64,000 nt of DNA from JALYXV01 sp963791545 (GTDB taxonomy: Bacteria; Actinomycetota; Acidimicrobiia; Acidimicrobiales; Palsa-688): NCBI GenBank assembly GCA_963791545.1, contig CAWBSR010000007.1, forward strand, positions 186,001-250,000, given 5' to 3'. The notes below the pieces were generated by a model. It did no database searches, was not told where the DNA came from, and saw only the letters and a list, made by a program, of their open reading frames with translations. Made by a program: the position numbers and the translations under genes. Positions 1 through 7,708 of the stretch are shown here, piece after piece (positions within the stretch are counted from its first letter, which is position 1; every line of letters starts with the position of its first letter).

Positions 1-1
1 C

Positions 2-352
2 GGGGACCTCCTCGACGCCGCCCACAATCTTTCCTCCGGCGGCGCGGGCCGAACCATGACCCTGCGCCCGGCCAGGATCTTCCCGATCGACGAACTGCGC
101 TCGGAGTACTACCTCTCCGTCGACGTGGCTGACAAACCCGGTGTGCTGCATGCCGTTTCCGGCGTCCTCGGAGCCCACAACGTGTCCATCCGCCTGATGG
201 AACAAGTCGGTCTCGGCGCCGAGGCCCGGCTGGTCATCATCGTGCACCCGGCGCTCGAGCGCGACGTCCAAGCCTGCCTGCACGACCTGCGCCAACTCGA
301 CGTGGTGGACCGCACCGGCGGCCTCCTGCGGGTTGTCGACAGCCGCTCGTGA
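2..352 (+). CDS. hom: Homoserine dehydrogenase, C-terminal part (5' end outside window)
   Basis: This is the last 116 codons of a reading frame already open at base 2. The visible part contains an ACT regulatory domain (EYYLSVDVADKPGVLHAVSG followed by the V-S-I-R-L-M-E strand), which in actinobacterial homoserine dehydrogenases senses threonine. The stretch before it (DLLDAAHNLSSGG) fits the linker from the catalytic domain. The enzyme reduces aspartate semialdehyde to homoserine in the cytosol. Its stop overlaps the GTG start of threonine synthase (GTGA), which indicates a threonine operon. The catalytic and NAD-binding domains lie outside the window, so the assignment rests on the ACT domain and the neighbour. 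Confidence 0.85.
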   Translation, partial: GDLLDAAHNLSSGGAGRTMTLRPARIFPIDELRSEYYLSVDVADKPGVLHAVSGVLGAHNVSIRLMEQVGLGAEARLVIIVHPALERDVQACLHDLRQLDVVDRTGGLLRVVDSRS

Positions 353-1389
353 TCGCCTGGCGGGGGGTCATCGAGGAGTACCGGTCGTTCCTTCCCGTGA
401 CAACGGCGTCGCCGGTCGTGACCCTCCGCGAGGGGGGAACGCCGCTCGTGGCCGCACCTCGCCTCTCGGAGCGGGTCGGCGCTCGGGTGTGGCTCAAGGT
501 GGAGGGGGCCAATCCGACCGGGAGCTTCAAGGACCGGGGCATGACGATGGCCATTTCCAAGGCGCTCGAGGACGGGGCCAAGGCAGTGGTGTGTGGTTCC
601 ACCGGCAACACCTCGGCGTCGGCGGCCGCCTACGCGGCCCGGGCCGGGTTGACGTGCGCGGTCCTCATTCCCGAAGGCCATATCGCGCTCGGCAAGCTCG
701 CCCAGGCCCTGATCCATGGCGCCCGGGTGCTTCAGGTGCGGGCCAACTTCGACGTATGCCTCGATATTGTCCGGGAATTGGGTGATACGGCGCCGGTGAC
801 AGTCGTCAACTCCATCAACAAGTACCGGATAGAGGGCCAGAAGACCGGGGCCTTCGAGATAGTCGACGTCCTCGGCGACGCCCCCGATTATCACTGCATC
901 CCGGTGGGCAATGCCGGCAATATCACCGCCTACTGGAAGGGTTACCGCGAATATCAAGACGCCGGGCGCATTACCCGCCTGCCTCGGATGATGGGTTTCC
1001 AAGCCGCAGGGGCCGCCCCCATCGTGGCGGGCCATCCCATCGACGACCCGCACACCATCGCCACGGCTATCCGCATCGGCAGGCCCGCTTCCTGGTACGG
1101 GGCCACGGCCGCCGCCGCGGAGTCCGGTGGCGGGATATCGGCGGTCGAGGACGGCGAGATCCTGGACGCTTATCGCTTTTTGGCTCAGTCGGAGTCGGTC
1201 TTCTGCGAGCCGGCGTCGGCGGCCTCCGTGGCAGGCCTGTTGAAGGTCGGCGTCGAGCCCGATTCCACGGTGGTGTGTGTATTGACGGGCCACGGCCTGA
1301 AGGATCCGGACATCGCCATCAGCCAGATCGCGGTCCCGACCGCGATCGAGGCCGACACCGCCGCCATTCGGGCCGAATTGGGTCTCTGA
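349..1389 (+). CDS. thrC: Threonine synthase
   Basis: A PLP enzyme of 346 residues that converts O-phosphohomoserine to threonine and phosphate. The PLP-lysine motif NPTGSFKDRGM lies near residues 50-60, followed by the phosphate-binding GSTGNTSASAAAYAARAG segment; a second glycine-rich motif (PVGNAGNITAYWKGY) lies near residue 184. The length fits the short actinobacterial class of threonine synthases. The GTG start overlaps the hom stop by four bases, so the two are probably translationally coupled. In mycobacteria the next gene is thrB (homoserine kinase); here 263 noncoding bases and rho follow instead. Confidence 0.95.
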   Translation: MIAWRGVIEEYRSFLPVTTASPVVTLREGGTPLVAAPRLSERVGARVWLKVEGANPTGSFKDRGMTMAISKALEDGAKAVVCGSTGNTSASAAAYAARAGLTCAVLIPEGHIALGKLAQALIHGARVLQVRANFDVCLDIVRELGDTAPVTVVNSINKYRIEGQKTGAFEIVDVLGDAPDYHCIPVGNAGNITAYWKGYREYQDAGRITRLPRMMGFQAAGAAPIVAGHPIDDPHTIATAIRIGRPASWYGATAAAAESGGGISAVEDGEILDAYRFLAQSESVFCEPASAASVAGLLKVGVEPDSTVVCVLTGHGLKDPDIAISQIAVPTAIEADTAAIRAELGL

Positions 1390-1442
1390 GGCACGCCATT
1401 TGGCGCCCGCGGTATGTCCGCAGGGGCGCGGTCCGGAGGGAT

Positions 1443-1517
1443 GGTTGCCCCCTCACAGGCAACCCGAGTACCATGGAGGCTGTCATCGCACTCCATGACG
1501 CCCCAGTAAATGGGGCG
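1443..1517 (+). promoter_or_regulatory. Three consecutive stem-loops upstream of rho
   Basis: The 263-base gap between thrC and rho holds three perfect short inverted repeats in a row: GGTTGCC/GGCAACC (1443-1449 with 1458-1464), ATGGAG/CTCCAT (1473-1478 with 1491-1496) and GCCCC/GGGGC flanking AGTAAAT near 1501-1517. None is followed by a T-tract. They could form a structured rho leader or a terminator for thrC. rho leaders are autoregulatory in several bacteria, but that role here is inference. No gene was seen in the gap. Confidence 0.35.
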
Positions 1518-1652
1518 GGGGGTTCCGGAGGCGGGTGACGGATGTGGGCCAGGTAAGACATACACGGCCCCACCCCGACCCTTTGCTTACCATCCCGGGC
1601 CGCCCGCGATGTCGCATACACCCCGACCCGATCCACCTAAATGAGGTAACCG

Positions 1653-3704
1653 ATGAGCGAGCCCCAACTCGAGCGCTCGGTCCTAGAGGCCAAAGAGCGC
1701 GAGGAGCTCTATGCCATCGCCGAGGCGCTGGGCACCAAGCCCGGTAGCCGGGCCCGAAAGTCCGACCTGATCGCCCAGATCCTGCGGGCGACAGGTGTCA
1801 CGGTCGACGAACCGGAGACGCCAACCGAGCCGGCTGCCGCCTCGGCGCCGCCGGCCGAGAAGCCCCGCCGGGCACCCCGGGCCCGTAAGGCGGCCGCCCC
1901 GGCCGCGGCGACGGCCGCCCCGGCCGCGGCGCCGGTCAACGACCAGGGCGAGTTGCTGGCTGACCCGGCGTCGCCGACCTCGGCCGTCCCTCCGGAGCCG
2001 GCCCCGCAGCTGTCAGCTGAGGGGGCCTCGGCCAACGGTGATGCCAGCCGGAGCCAGAATGCGACGGACTTCGACCCCGATCCGGAAGCGGCCGAGGGCA
2101 ACGGGAACGGCTTTGGCAACAGCACCGGCAATGGCCGAGCCGACGTCGTCCCGGATTCCTCGACGACGGGCTATCAGTCCCGGTCCCACCAGGCGCCAAC
2201 CGTGACGCCCGGGGTCCCCGCCACGCCCGGCTCCTACGGCAGTTCCGCCCCGCCGGCCGGCCAAACGCCCGGCCAAGGGCTGGCGCCCGGCCAAGGCCAA
2301 GCGCTGGCACCCGGACAAGCCCAAGCGCCCGGACAAGCCCAAGCGCCCGGCTCAGGCCAAGGCCAAGCGCCCGGCCAAGGCCAAGCGCCCGGCCAAGGCC
2401 AAGGCCAAGGCCAAGCGCCGGGCCAGAACCGGGTCGGCTTCGACGGCGAGGCCGGCAACCGCCGCAACCGGCGCCGCCGGGGCCGCGAGCGCACCCCCGA
2501 ACGAGGCCCGACCAATGGCGACCGCGACCTCCAGGTCCAGCCGACCGAAATCGCATATTCCGGAGAACCGGTTGCCATCAAGGGCTTTCTCGACCTGCGG
2601 GACGAGGGCTACGGCTTCCTGCGCACCCGGGGCTACATCGCCGGTCCCAACGACGTCTATGTGTCCATCAGCCAGGTGCGGCGGTTCGCGCTGCGCAAGG
2701 GCGACGACATCGAGGGCACCTGCCGCCCTGCGGGGAGCTCCGAGAAATACCCGGCTTTGCTGCGGATCGACACTGTCAGCGGGCTGACCCCCGACGAGGC
2801 CCGGGTCCGCCCCCGCTTCGAGGACCTGACCCCCCTGTTCCCCGACCAGAAGCTGCGCCTCGAAGTCCCTGGCGACCCGGCCAACCTGACGGCGCGCATC
2901 GTGGACCTGATCTCCCCGATCGGCAAGGGCCAGCGGGGTCTCATCGTGTCGCCCCCCAAGGCCGGCAAGACAACGGTGCTCAAGCAGATCGCCCATTCCA
3001 TCGAGGCCAACCACCCCGAGGTCATCCTCATGGTGCTGCTCGTCGACGAGCGGCCCGAGGAGGTCACCGACATGCGGCGCTCGGTGAAGGGCGAGGTCAT
3101 CGCCTCGACCTTCGACCGCCCCGCCGACGAGCACACCCAGGTCGCCGAGCTGACCATGGAGCGGGCCCGGCGTCTGGTCGAGTTGGGCAAGGACGTCGTC
3201 ATCGTGCTCGATGGCATCACCCGCCTGGCCCGGGCCTACAACCTGGCCCAGCCCGCCACCGGCCGCATCATGTCGGGCGGGATCGACACCGGGGCGCTGT
3301 ACCCGCCCAAGAAGTTCTTCGGCTCGGCGCGGAATATTGAGGAAGGCGGATCGTTAACCATCCTGGCAACCGCTCTGGTCGAGACCGGGAGCCGGATGGA
3401 TGAAGTGATCTTCGAGGAGTTCAAGGGCACCGGGAACATGGAGCTTCGGCTGGATCGCAAACTCGCAGAACGCCGGATCTACCCCGCCCTCGATGTCAAC
3501 GCCAGTTCCACCCGCCATGAGGAGTTGCTCTTCGACCGCCAGCAGCTGCAGCAGGTCTGGAAGTTGCGCCGGGTGCTCAATGCCCTCGGCGCCGACGGCA
3601 GCGATGCCGCCGCCCTCCAGCTGCTCATGGACAAGATCAAGTCGACCAAGAGCAATGACGAATTCCTCGCCGAGATCGCCAAGACCCCGGCGCCCTCCAT
3701 CTAG
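1653..3704 (+). CDS. rho: Transcription termination factor Rho with long disordered insertion
   Basis: Hexameric RNA-dependent ATPase that ends transcription. The Rho N-terminal helical domain occupies about residues 8-48. An insertion of roughly 240 residues, rich in Ala, Pro, Gly and Gln, follows; its last part repeats the unit PGQGQA. The RNA-binding OB fold starts near residue 305 (GFLDLRDEGYGFLRTRG). The ATPase domain shows Walker A (SPPKAGKTT, near residue 438) and Walker B (DVVIVLDGITRLARAYN). At 683 residues it is far longer than E. coli Rho (419), but long inserts at this place are typical of high-GC actinobacteria. ATG start at 1653 with a GAGGT sequence just upstream. rpmE follows after 10 bases. 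Confidence 0.97.
   Translation: MSEPQLERSVLEAKEREELYAIAEALGTKPGSRARKSDLIAQILRATGVTVDEPETPTEPAAASAPPAEKPRRAPRARKAAAPAAATAAPAAAPVNDQGELLADPASPTSAVPPEPAPQLSAEGASANGDASRSQNATDFDPDPEAAEGNGNGFGNSTGNGRADVVPDSSTTGYQSRSHQAPTVTPGVPATPGSYGSSAPPAGQTPGQGLAPGQGQALAPGQAQAPGQAQAPGSGQGQAPGQGQAPGQGQGQGQAPGQNRVGFDGEAGNRRNRRRRGRERTPERGPTNGDRDLQVQPTEIAYSGEPVAIKGFLDLRDEGYGFLRTRGYIAGPNDVYVSISQVRRFALRKGDDIEGTCRPAGSSEKYPALLRIDTVSGLTPDEARVRPRFEDLTPLFPDQKLRLEVPGDPANLTARIVDLISPIGKGQRGLIVSPPKAGKTTVLKQIAHSIEANHPEVILMVLLVDERPEEVTDMRRSVKGEVIASTFDRPADEHTQVAELTMERARRLVELGKDVVIVLDGITRLARAYNLAQPATGRIMSGGIDTGALYPPKKFFGSARNIEEGGSLTILATALVETGSRMDEVIFEEFKGTGNMELRLDRKLAERRIYPALDVNASSTRHEELLFDRQQLQQVWKLRRVLNALGADGSDAAALQLLMDKIKSTKSNDEFLAEIAKTPAPSI
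2264..2427 (+). repeat. In-frame degenerate tandem repeat inside rho
   Basis: Repeats of about 6, 12 and 18 bases built from GCGCCCGGCCAAGGCCAA encode (A/G)PGQ(G/A)Q units in the disordered insert of Rho. Copies differ by small substitutions, and all unit lengths are multiples of three, so the frame is kept. Such a tract is expected to change length between strains. Confidence 0.85.
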
Positions 3705-3714
3705 GAGCCAGCCC

Positions 3715-3927
3715 ATGAAAACAGACATCCATCCCCAGTACGTGGACGCCACCGTGACGTGCTCGTGCGGCAACAAGTTCGTAACCCACTCCACCAAGGA
3801 CACGTTGCACACCGAGTTGTGCAACGAGTGCCATCCCTTCTACACCGGCAAGCAGAAGCTGGTGGACACCGGTGGCCGGGTGGAGCGCTTCGAGCGCCGC
3901 TACGGGCGCCGGGCGGCGAAGAAGTAA
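3715..3927 (+). CDS. rpmE: 50S ribosomal protein L31
   Basis: A 70-residue large-subunit ribosomal protein. It is the zinc-binding form, with Cys16, Cys18, Cys36 and Cys39 (CSCG and CNEC) all present. The typical sequence HPFYTGKQKLVDTGGRVERF follows. The ATG at 3715 is preceded by AGGAG at suitable spacing, ten bases after the rho stop, so it is probably co-transcribed with rho. The zinc form suggests that a zinc-free paralogue, if any, lies elsewhere. Confidence 0.97.
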   Translation: MKTDIHPQYVDATVTCSCGNKFVTHSTKDTLHTELCNECHPFYTGKQKLVDTGGRVERFERRYGRRAAKK

Positions 3928-3995
3928 CCCCGGCCCAGCCGGCGCCCGGGGCCGACCCGCGCCAGGCGCTCTACCGGGCCAAGCTGCACGCGCTG

Positions 3996-4979
3996 GTGCG
4001 CCACCAGTGGGGCGCGGCGACGATCGAAGCCGGGAGCCCGGCGCCGTTCCCCAACGGCGCCGGCCTGGCTCCGGCTGCCCCCGGGGGAACGGCTTATCTC
4101 CTTATCGACGACGCCCATCACCGCAGCCTCGGCGGGGCGCTGGCCTGGGCGCTGCGCCATCAGGCGGGCGAGGTGCACCTGATCGCCAACCCCGCCAGCC
4201 GCCCCGACACCCGCCCGGACGTGGCGGCCGTGTTGGCCCGTCGAGCCCAGACATTCACCCTTCCCGTCACGGTGTGGCTCGCCGAGCCCCCCAGCCTTCG
4301 AGAGGTGGCACCGGCGGGGTATTTTCCCCCACCTGCTCTGCCGTCCGAGGCAGCCGGATTCGCCGAGGTGCTACGGACGGCGGGGGTGGACCCGGTCGTC
4401 GAGTTCGGCGTGCTGACCGGCGAGTTCCTGGGGTTGGAAGTGGCCAAAGTGATCGACGGTCGCCTCGAGGTCGGGGTGGGCAACCAGGACCGGGCGTTCC
4501 ATCGCGACCTGGAGCCCAACCGGCTGGCGAGAGACGTACTGGCCGAGGTGGTGGCCCTGATCCGGCGCTTCCGGGTACCCGGGGGGTCGGCCCACCTGGC
4601 CAACAGCCTGGCGGTGGAACGCTGGCTGCGCCATGTTCTCATCCGCCGGCCCGACCTGGTGGGCGCCGCCTTTCTGGCACCGCTGCCCCCCGCCGTGCCC
4701 CGCGTCGACCTCCGCACCACGACTGCCGCTATGGCGGCCGGGGTCGACTTCGAAGGAAAACCGCTGGTGGTGGCGGCCTCGGCTGGGATCGACCTCGACG
4801 TAGTCGCCGCCGCCGCCGACGCCCGTCAGGCCCACGGGCTGGGCGACGCCCGACTGATCGTCGCCCTGCCCCAGCCCGATGACCATCCCCGGACCCGCCA
4901 GCTGGCGGCGCTCCTCCGGGACCCCGCCGAGGTGGTCATCGTCCCCCCCGACTGGAAGAGCCTGGCCGGTACCCTTTAA
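3996..4979 (+). CDS. Conserved-looking protein of unknown function between rpmE and prfA
   Basis: A soluble protein of about 327 residues that I do not recognise. It alternates hydrophobic strands and helices (AYLLIDDAHHRSLGGALAWA near the start, GVDFEGKPLVVAASAGID in the middle) and ends with a V-V-I-V-P-P-D-W segment, suggesting an alpha/beta fold. No signal peptide, membrane segment or cysteine cluster is visible. The start is uncertain: coding character continues upstream (ALYRAKLHALVRH), but between the rpmE stop and the GTG at 3996 there is no in-frame ATG, GTG or TTG. It ends five bases before prfA. Its place inside the translation block suggests a role linked to ribosomes or release, but this is only context. 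Confidence 0.6.
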   Translation: MRHQWGAATIEAGSPAPFPNGAGLAPAAPGGTAYLLIDDAHHRSLGGALAWALRHQAGEVHLIANPASRPDTRPDVAAVLARRAQTFTLPVTVWLAEPPSLREVAPAGYFPPPALPSEAAGFAEVLRTAGVDPVVEFGVLTGEFLGLEVAKVIDGRLEVGVGNQDRAFHRDLEPNRLARDVLAEVVALIRRFRVPGGSAHLANSLAVERWLRHVLIRRPDLVGAAFLAPLPPAVPRVDLRTTTAAMAAGVDFEGKPLVVAASAGIDLDVVAAAADARQAHGLGDARLIVALPQPDDHPRTRQLAALLRDPAEVVIVPPDWKSLAGTL

Positions 4980-4984
4980 GCCAC

Positions 4985-6055
4985 ATGTTGGAACGCTTGC
5001 AGGCCCTCGAAGAGGAGTATCAGGCGGTGCTGCGCCAACTATCGGACCCCGCCGTGCTGACCGACCAGGCGGCGCTGCGGTCCGCGTCGCGCCGCCACAA
5101 GGCCCTGGAGCCCATCGTCGAAGCCCACCACCGTTACCGGCGGGCGCTCGACGACCTGGCCACCGCCAAGGAGATGCTGCCCGACGCCGAGGGGGAGGAC
5201 CGCGAGATGGTGCGGGCCGAGGTGGACAGCGCCGAGGAGCGCATCGCCGAGGTGGAAGAGGAGCTCAAGGCGCTGCTGCTACCCAAGGACGCCAATGACG
5301 GCAAGAACGTCATCATCGAGATCCGCGGCGCCGAGGGCGGTGAGGAGGCCAACCTGTTCGCCAAGGTCCTCTACGAGATGTACCTGCATTTCGTCGAGCG
5401 CCACGGCCTGAAGATCGAAGTCCTGGCCAGCGACCCCTCGGATATGGGGGGTTTCAACGAGGTGACCTTCCTCGTCAAAGGTGACACCGCGTGGAGCCGG
5501 TTCAAGTACGAAGGCGGCGTTCACCGGGTGCAGCGGGTCCCGGTGACCGAGTCCCAGGGCCGGATCCACACCTCGTCGGCCACCGTCACGGTTCTTCCCG
5601 AGGCCGAGGAGATCGACGTGCACATCGAGGAAAAGGACCTGAAGATCGACGTGTACCGCTCGACCGGCCCCGGCGGCCAGTCGGTCAACACAACCGACTC
5701 GGCGGTGCGCATCACCCACCTGCCGACCGGCGTGGTGGTGGCCATGCAGGACGAGAAGAGCCAGATCCAGAACCGGGCCAAGGCCATGCAGGTGCTCCGG
5801 GCCCGCATCCTCAAGGCGGAGCAGGACCGCCAGAACGCCGAGCTCAGCCAGACCCGGCGGAGCCAGGTGGGTGGCGGGGGACGCTCGGAGAAGATCCGGA
5901 CCTACAACTTCAAGGAGAACCGGATCACCGACCACCGCATCGGGCTGACGCTGCACAAGCTGGACCGGGTGCTGCTCGGTGATCTGGACGACATCGTGGA
6001 CGCCTTGAGCGCCGACGAGCGGGCTCGTCAGCTGAGCGGCCCCGAAACCGCCTGA
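4985..6055 (+). CDS. prfA: Peptide chain release factor 1
   Basis: Class I release factor of 356 residues that reads UAA and UAG stop codons. The catalytic GGQ motif lies in STGPGGQSVNTTDSAVR; its glutamine is the target of the PrmC methylase encoded immediately downstream. The N-terminal coiled-coil domain (MLERLQALEEEYQAVLRQL) and the arginine-rich C-terminal segment (SEKIRTYNFKENRITDHRIG) are typical. ATG start at 4985, five bases after the previous gene. Confidence 0.97.
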   Translation: MLERLQALEEEYQAVLRQLSDPAVLTDQAALRSASRRHKALEPIVEAHHRYRRALDDLATAKEMLPDAEGEDREMVRAEVDSAEERIAEVEEELKALLLPKDANDGKNVIIEIRGAEGGEEANLFAKVLYEMYLHFVERHGLKIEVLASDPSDMGGFNEVTFLVKGDTAWSRFKYEGGVHRVQRVPVTESQGRIHTSSATVTVLPEAEEIDVHIEEKDLKIDVYRSTGPGGQSVNTTDSAVRITHLPTGVVVAMQDEKSQIQNRAKAMQVLRARILKAEQDRQNAELSQTRRSQVGGGGRSEKIRTYNFKENRITDHRIGLTLHKLDRVLLGDLDDIVDALSADERARQLSGPETA

Positions 6056-6059
6056 TCCC

Positions 6060-6926
6060 TTGGTCACCTGGCGGTCGCACTATGAATCCGCCACGGACCG
6101 CCTCGGCTCGAAGAGTGAGGCCCGTTGGATCGTGGAGGAGGCCGCCAGCGGGACCTGGCCCTCCCTGCTGGACGAGGTGGTGAGCGAGCGGGCCCAGTCG
6201 TATTTCGGTCACATGGTGGCCCGGCGGGCGGTAGGCGAGCCGCTCCAGTATGTGTTGGGGCGGTGGCAGTTCCGTCAGCTGGAACTGCTGGTCGATCGGT
6301 GGGTACTGATTCCCCGGCCCGAGACCGAACAGGTGGTGGAGGTGGCGCTGGGGGAGCTGGCCCGGCTGCAGTCGGGCGCGGGGCCGGCTCCGGTCGCCGT
6401 CGACCTGGGGACCGGGTCGGGCGCTATCGCCCTGTCACTGGCGGCCGAGGGTCACCCGGCCGCGGTGTGGGGCACTGACGTGTCGGCCCAGGCCCTGGCG
6501 GTGGCCCGGGCCAACCTGGTCGGCTTAGGCGGGTCCCGGGCCGCCCGGGTGCGCCTGGCGGAGGGGTCGTGGTGGGACGCCCTGCCCGAGGACCTGCGGG
6601 GCCAGATCTCGCTGGTGGTGTCCAATCCCCCGTATGTCTCCACCGCCGAGATGTCGACCCTGCCGGCGGTGGTGGCCGAATGGGAGCCGCCTCTCGCCCT
6701 GCACGGCGGTTCCAGCGGAATGGACGCCATCGAGGTCATCGTCGCGGGCGCCGCCGACTGGCTGGCCCGGCCCGGGGCGCTGGTCGTGGAACTGGCCCCC
6801 CAGCAGGCGGCGGCGGCCGAGGCACTGGCCCATGAGGCGGGCTTCGACGAAACCAGGGTGGAAAAAGACCTGGCCGGCCGGGACCGGGCCCTGGTGGCCC
6901 GATTTCGGCCGGCGCCGGCGACCTGA
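6060..6926 (+). CDS. prmC: Release factor glutamine methyltransferase
   Basis: SAM-dependent methylase of 288 residues that methylates the GGQ glutamine of release factors. The SAM-binding glycine loop is AVDLGTGSGAIALSLA, and the catalytic NPPY motif is in VVSNPPYVSTAEM. The N-terminal helical domain that recognises the factor is present (residues 1-90). The start chosen is TTG at 6060, four bases after the prfA stop; no in-frame ATG lies near it. Order and spacing (prfA-prmC) are conserved across bacteria and support the call. Confidence 0.95.
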   Translation: MVTWRSHYESATDRLGSKSEARWIVEEAASGTWPSLLDEVVSERAQSYFGHMVARRAVGEPLQYVLGRWQFRQLELLVDRWVLIPRPETEQVVEVALGELARLQSGAGPAPVAVDLGTGSGAIALSLAAEGHPAAVWGTDVSAQALAVARANLVGLGGSRAARVRLAEGSWWDALPEDLRGQISLVVSNPPYVSTAEMSTLPAVVAEWEPPLALHGGSSGMDAIEVIVAGAADWLARPGALVVELAPQQAAAAEALAHEAGFDETRVEKDLAGRDRALVARFRPAPAT

Positions 6927-6943
6927 TTGGGCGGGGCGGCCTA

Positions 6944-6949
6944 TAGCGT
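6944..6949 (+). promoter_or_regulatory. Candidate -10 element for tsaC (leaderless)
   Basis: TAGCGT lies eight bases before the ATG at 6958, with no Shine-Dalgarno sequence between. This spacing would start transcription at or next to the start codon. Confidence 0.4.
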
Positions 6950-6957
6950 CGCAACGA

Positions 6958-7611
6958 ATGGCCATCGTCGCGGCTCAAGGTGAGCCACCCCCGCCGTCCG
7001 CCATCGATGCGGCGGCCGCCATCCTGCGCTCGGGCGGCATCGTGGGTATACCGACCGACACCGTGTACGGGTTGGCCGCCGACCCGTTCCGGGCCGGCGC
7101 CACCGACCGCCTCTTCAAGGTCAAACGCCGTCCCCGCAGCTTCGAGCTCCCGGTGCTGGTGGTCGATGTCGACCAGGCGCTGTCGCTGACCCTGGCGGCC
7201 GCCGTTCCGCCCGCCGCGGCCCGGCTGATGGCCCGGTTCTGGCCCGGGGCCCTCACTTTGGTCCTGCCCCGGCGGCCCGACCTCAACGCCGACCTGGGTA
7301 GCGACGACGCCACCATCGGCGTGCGCTGCCCCGACCACCCGGTACCCCGGGCGCTGTGCCGGATCGTCGGTCCCGTCGCTACGACCAGCGCCAACCGGCA
7401 CGGGGATCCACCCGCCACCACGGCGGCCGAGCTGGTCTGGGCGCTCGGGCACTCGGTCGAGATCGTCCTCGACAGCGGTACCTGCGAAGGCAGCCCCTCT
7501 ACCGTGGTCGACTGCACCGGTGCCGAGCCTCACCTGCTCCGGGAGGGGCGGGTGCCGTGGGACGAGGTGCTGGCGGCGGCCCGGGACGAGCCCGGCGGGC
7601 TCCCGGGCTGA
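6958..7611 (+). CDS. tsaC: L-threonylcarbamoyladenylate synthase (Sua5/YrdC/YwlC family)
   Basis: Makes threonylcarbamoyl-AMP from threonine, bicarbonate and ATP, the first step of the t6A modification of ANN-decoding tRNAs. The 217-residue protein is a single YrdC domain: the nucleotide-binding start GGIVGIPTDTVYGLAADPF, the basic motif FKVKRRPRSFELPVLV, and the TSAN motif (ATTSANRHGDPP). It lacks the extra C-terminal Sua5 domain. Start is ATG at 6958. The place after prmC matches the mycobacterial order prfA-hemK-sua5. The stop codon lies at the edge of a long palindrome. Confidence 0.93.
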   Translation: MAIVAAQGEPPPPSAIDAAAAILRSGGIVGIPTDTVYGLAADPFRAGATDRLFKVKRRPRSFELPVLVVDVDQALSLTLAAAVPPAAARLMARFWPGALTLVLPRRPDLNADLGSDDATIGVRCPDHPVPRALCRIVGPVATTSANRHGDPPATTAAELVWALGHSVEIVLDSGTCEGSPSTVVDCTGAEPHLLREGRVPWDEVLAAARDEPGGLPG

Positions 7612-7659
7612 GGTGCGCTGAGTAGTTGGCGTGTACACACCAACTACTCAGCGCACCTC
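7610..7659. repeat. 50-bp near-perfect palindrome, member of a dispersed hairpin family
   Basis: Arms of 20 bp (7610-7629 and 7640-7659) match perfectly around a central GTGTACAC; only the pair 7630/7639 fails. Outer sequence is GGTGCGCTGA...TCAGCGCACC. A second element at 59334-59375 has the same outer TGCGCTGA/TCAGCGCA and a GTGCACACA centre, but a different, still complementary, inner stem. It sits right at the tsaC stop and upstream of glyA. It may be a terminator, a protein-binding site or a mobile hairpin. Confidence 0.9.
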
Positions 7660-7696
7660 CTGTCCCAGGTGGCCATGGCGGCCGGCGCCCACCACC

Positions 7697-7702
7697 TACA
7701 CT
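7697..7702 (+). promoter_or_regulatory. Candidate -10 element for glyA (leaderless)
   Basis: TACACT lies six bases before the GTG at 7709, with no ribosome-binding sequence in between. This spacing supports GTG 7709 over the GTG at 7631, which lies inside the palindrome. Confidence 0.5.
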
Positions 7703-7708
7703 CAGCCG

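Noticed and set aside
7610..7659. Simple Rho-independent terminator of tsaC
   Set aside because: There is no T-tract, and the shared ends with a second copy 52 kb away show it is a repeat family, though it may still terminate transcription.
7631..7708. Upstream glyA start at GTG 7631
   Set aside because: It would translate half of a palindrome and add residues not seen in the family; GTG 7709 has a well-placed -10 element.
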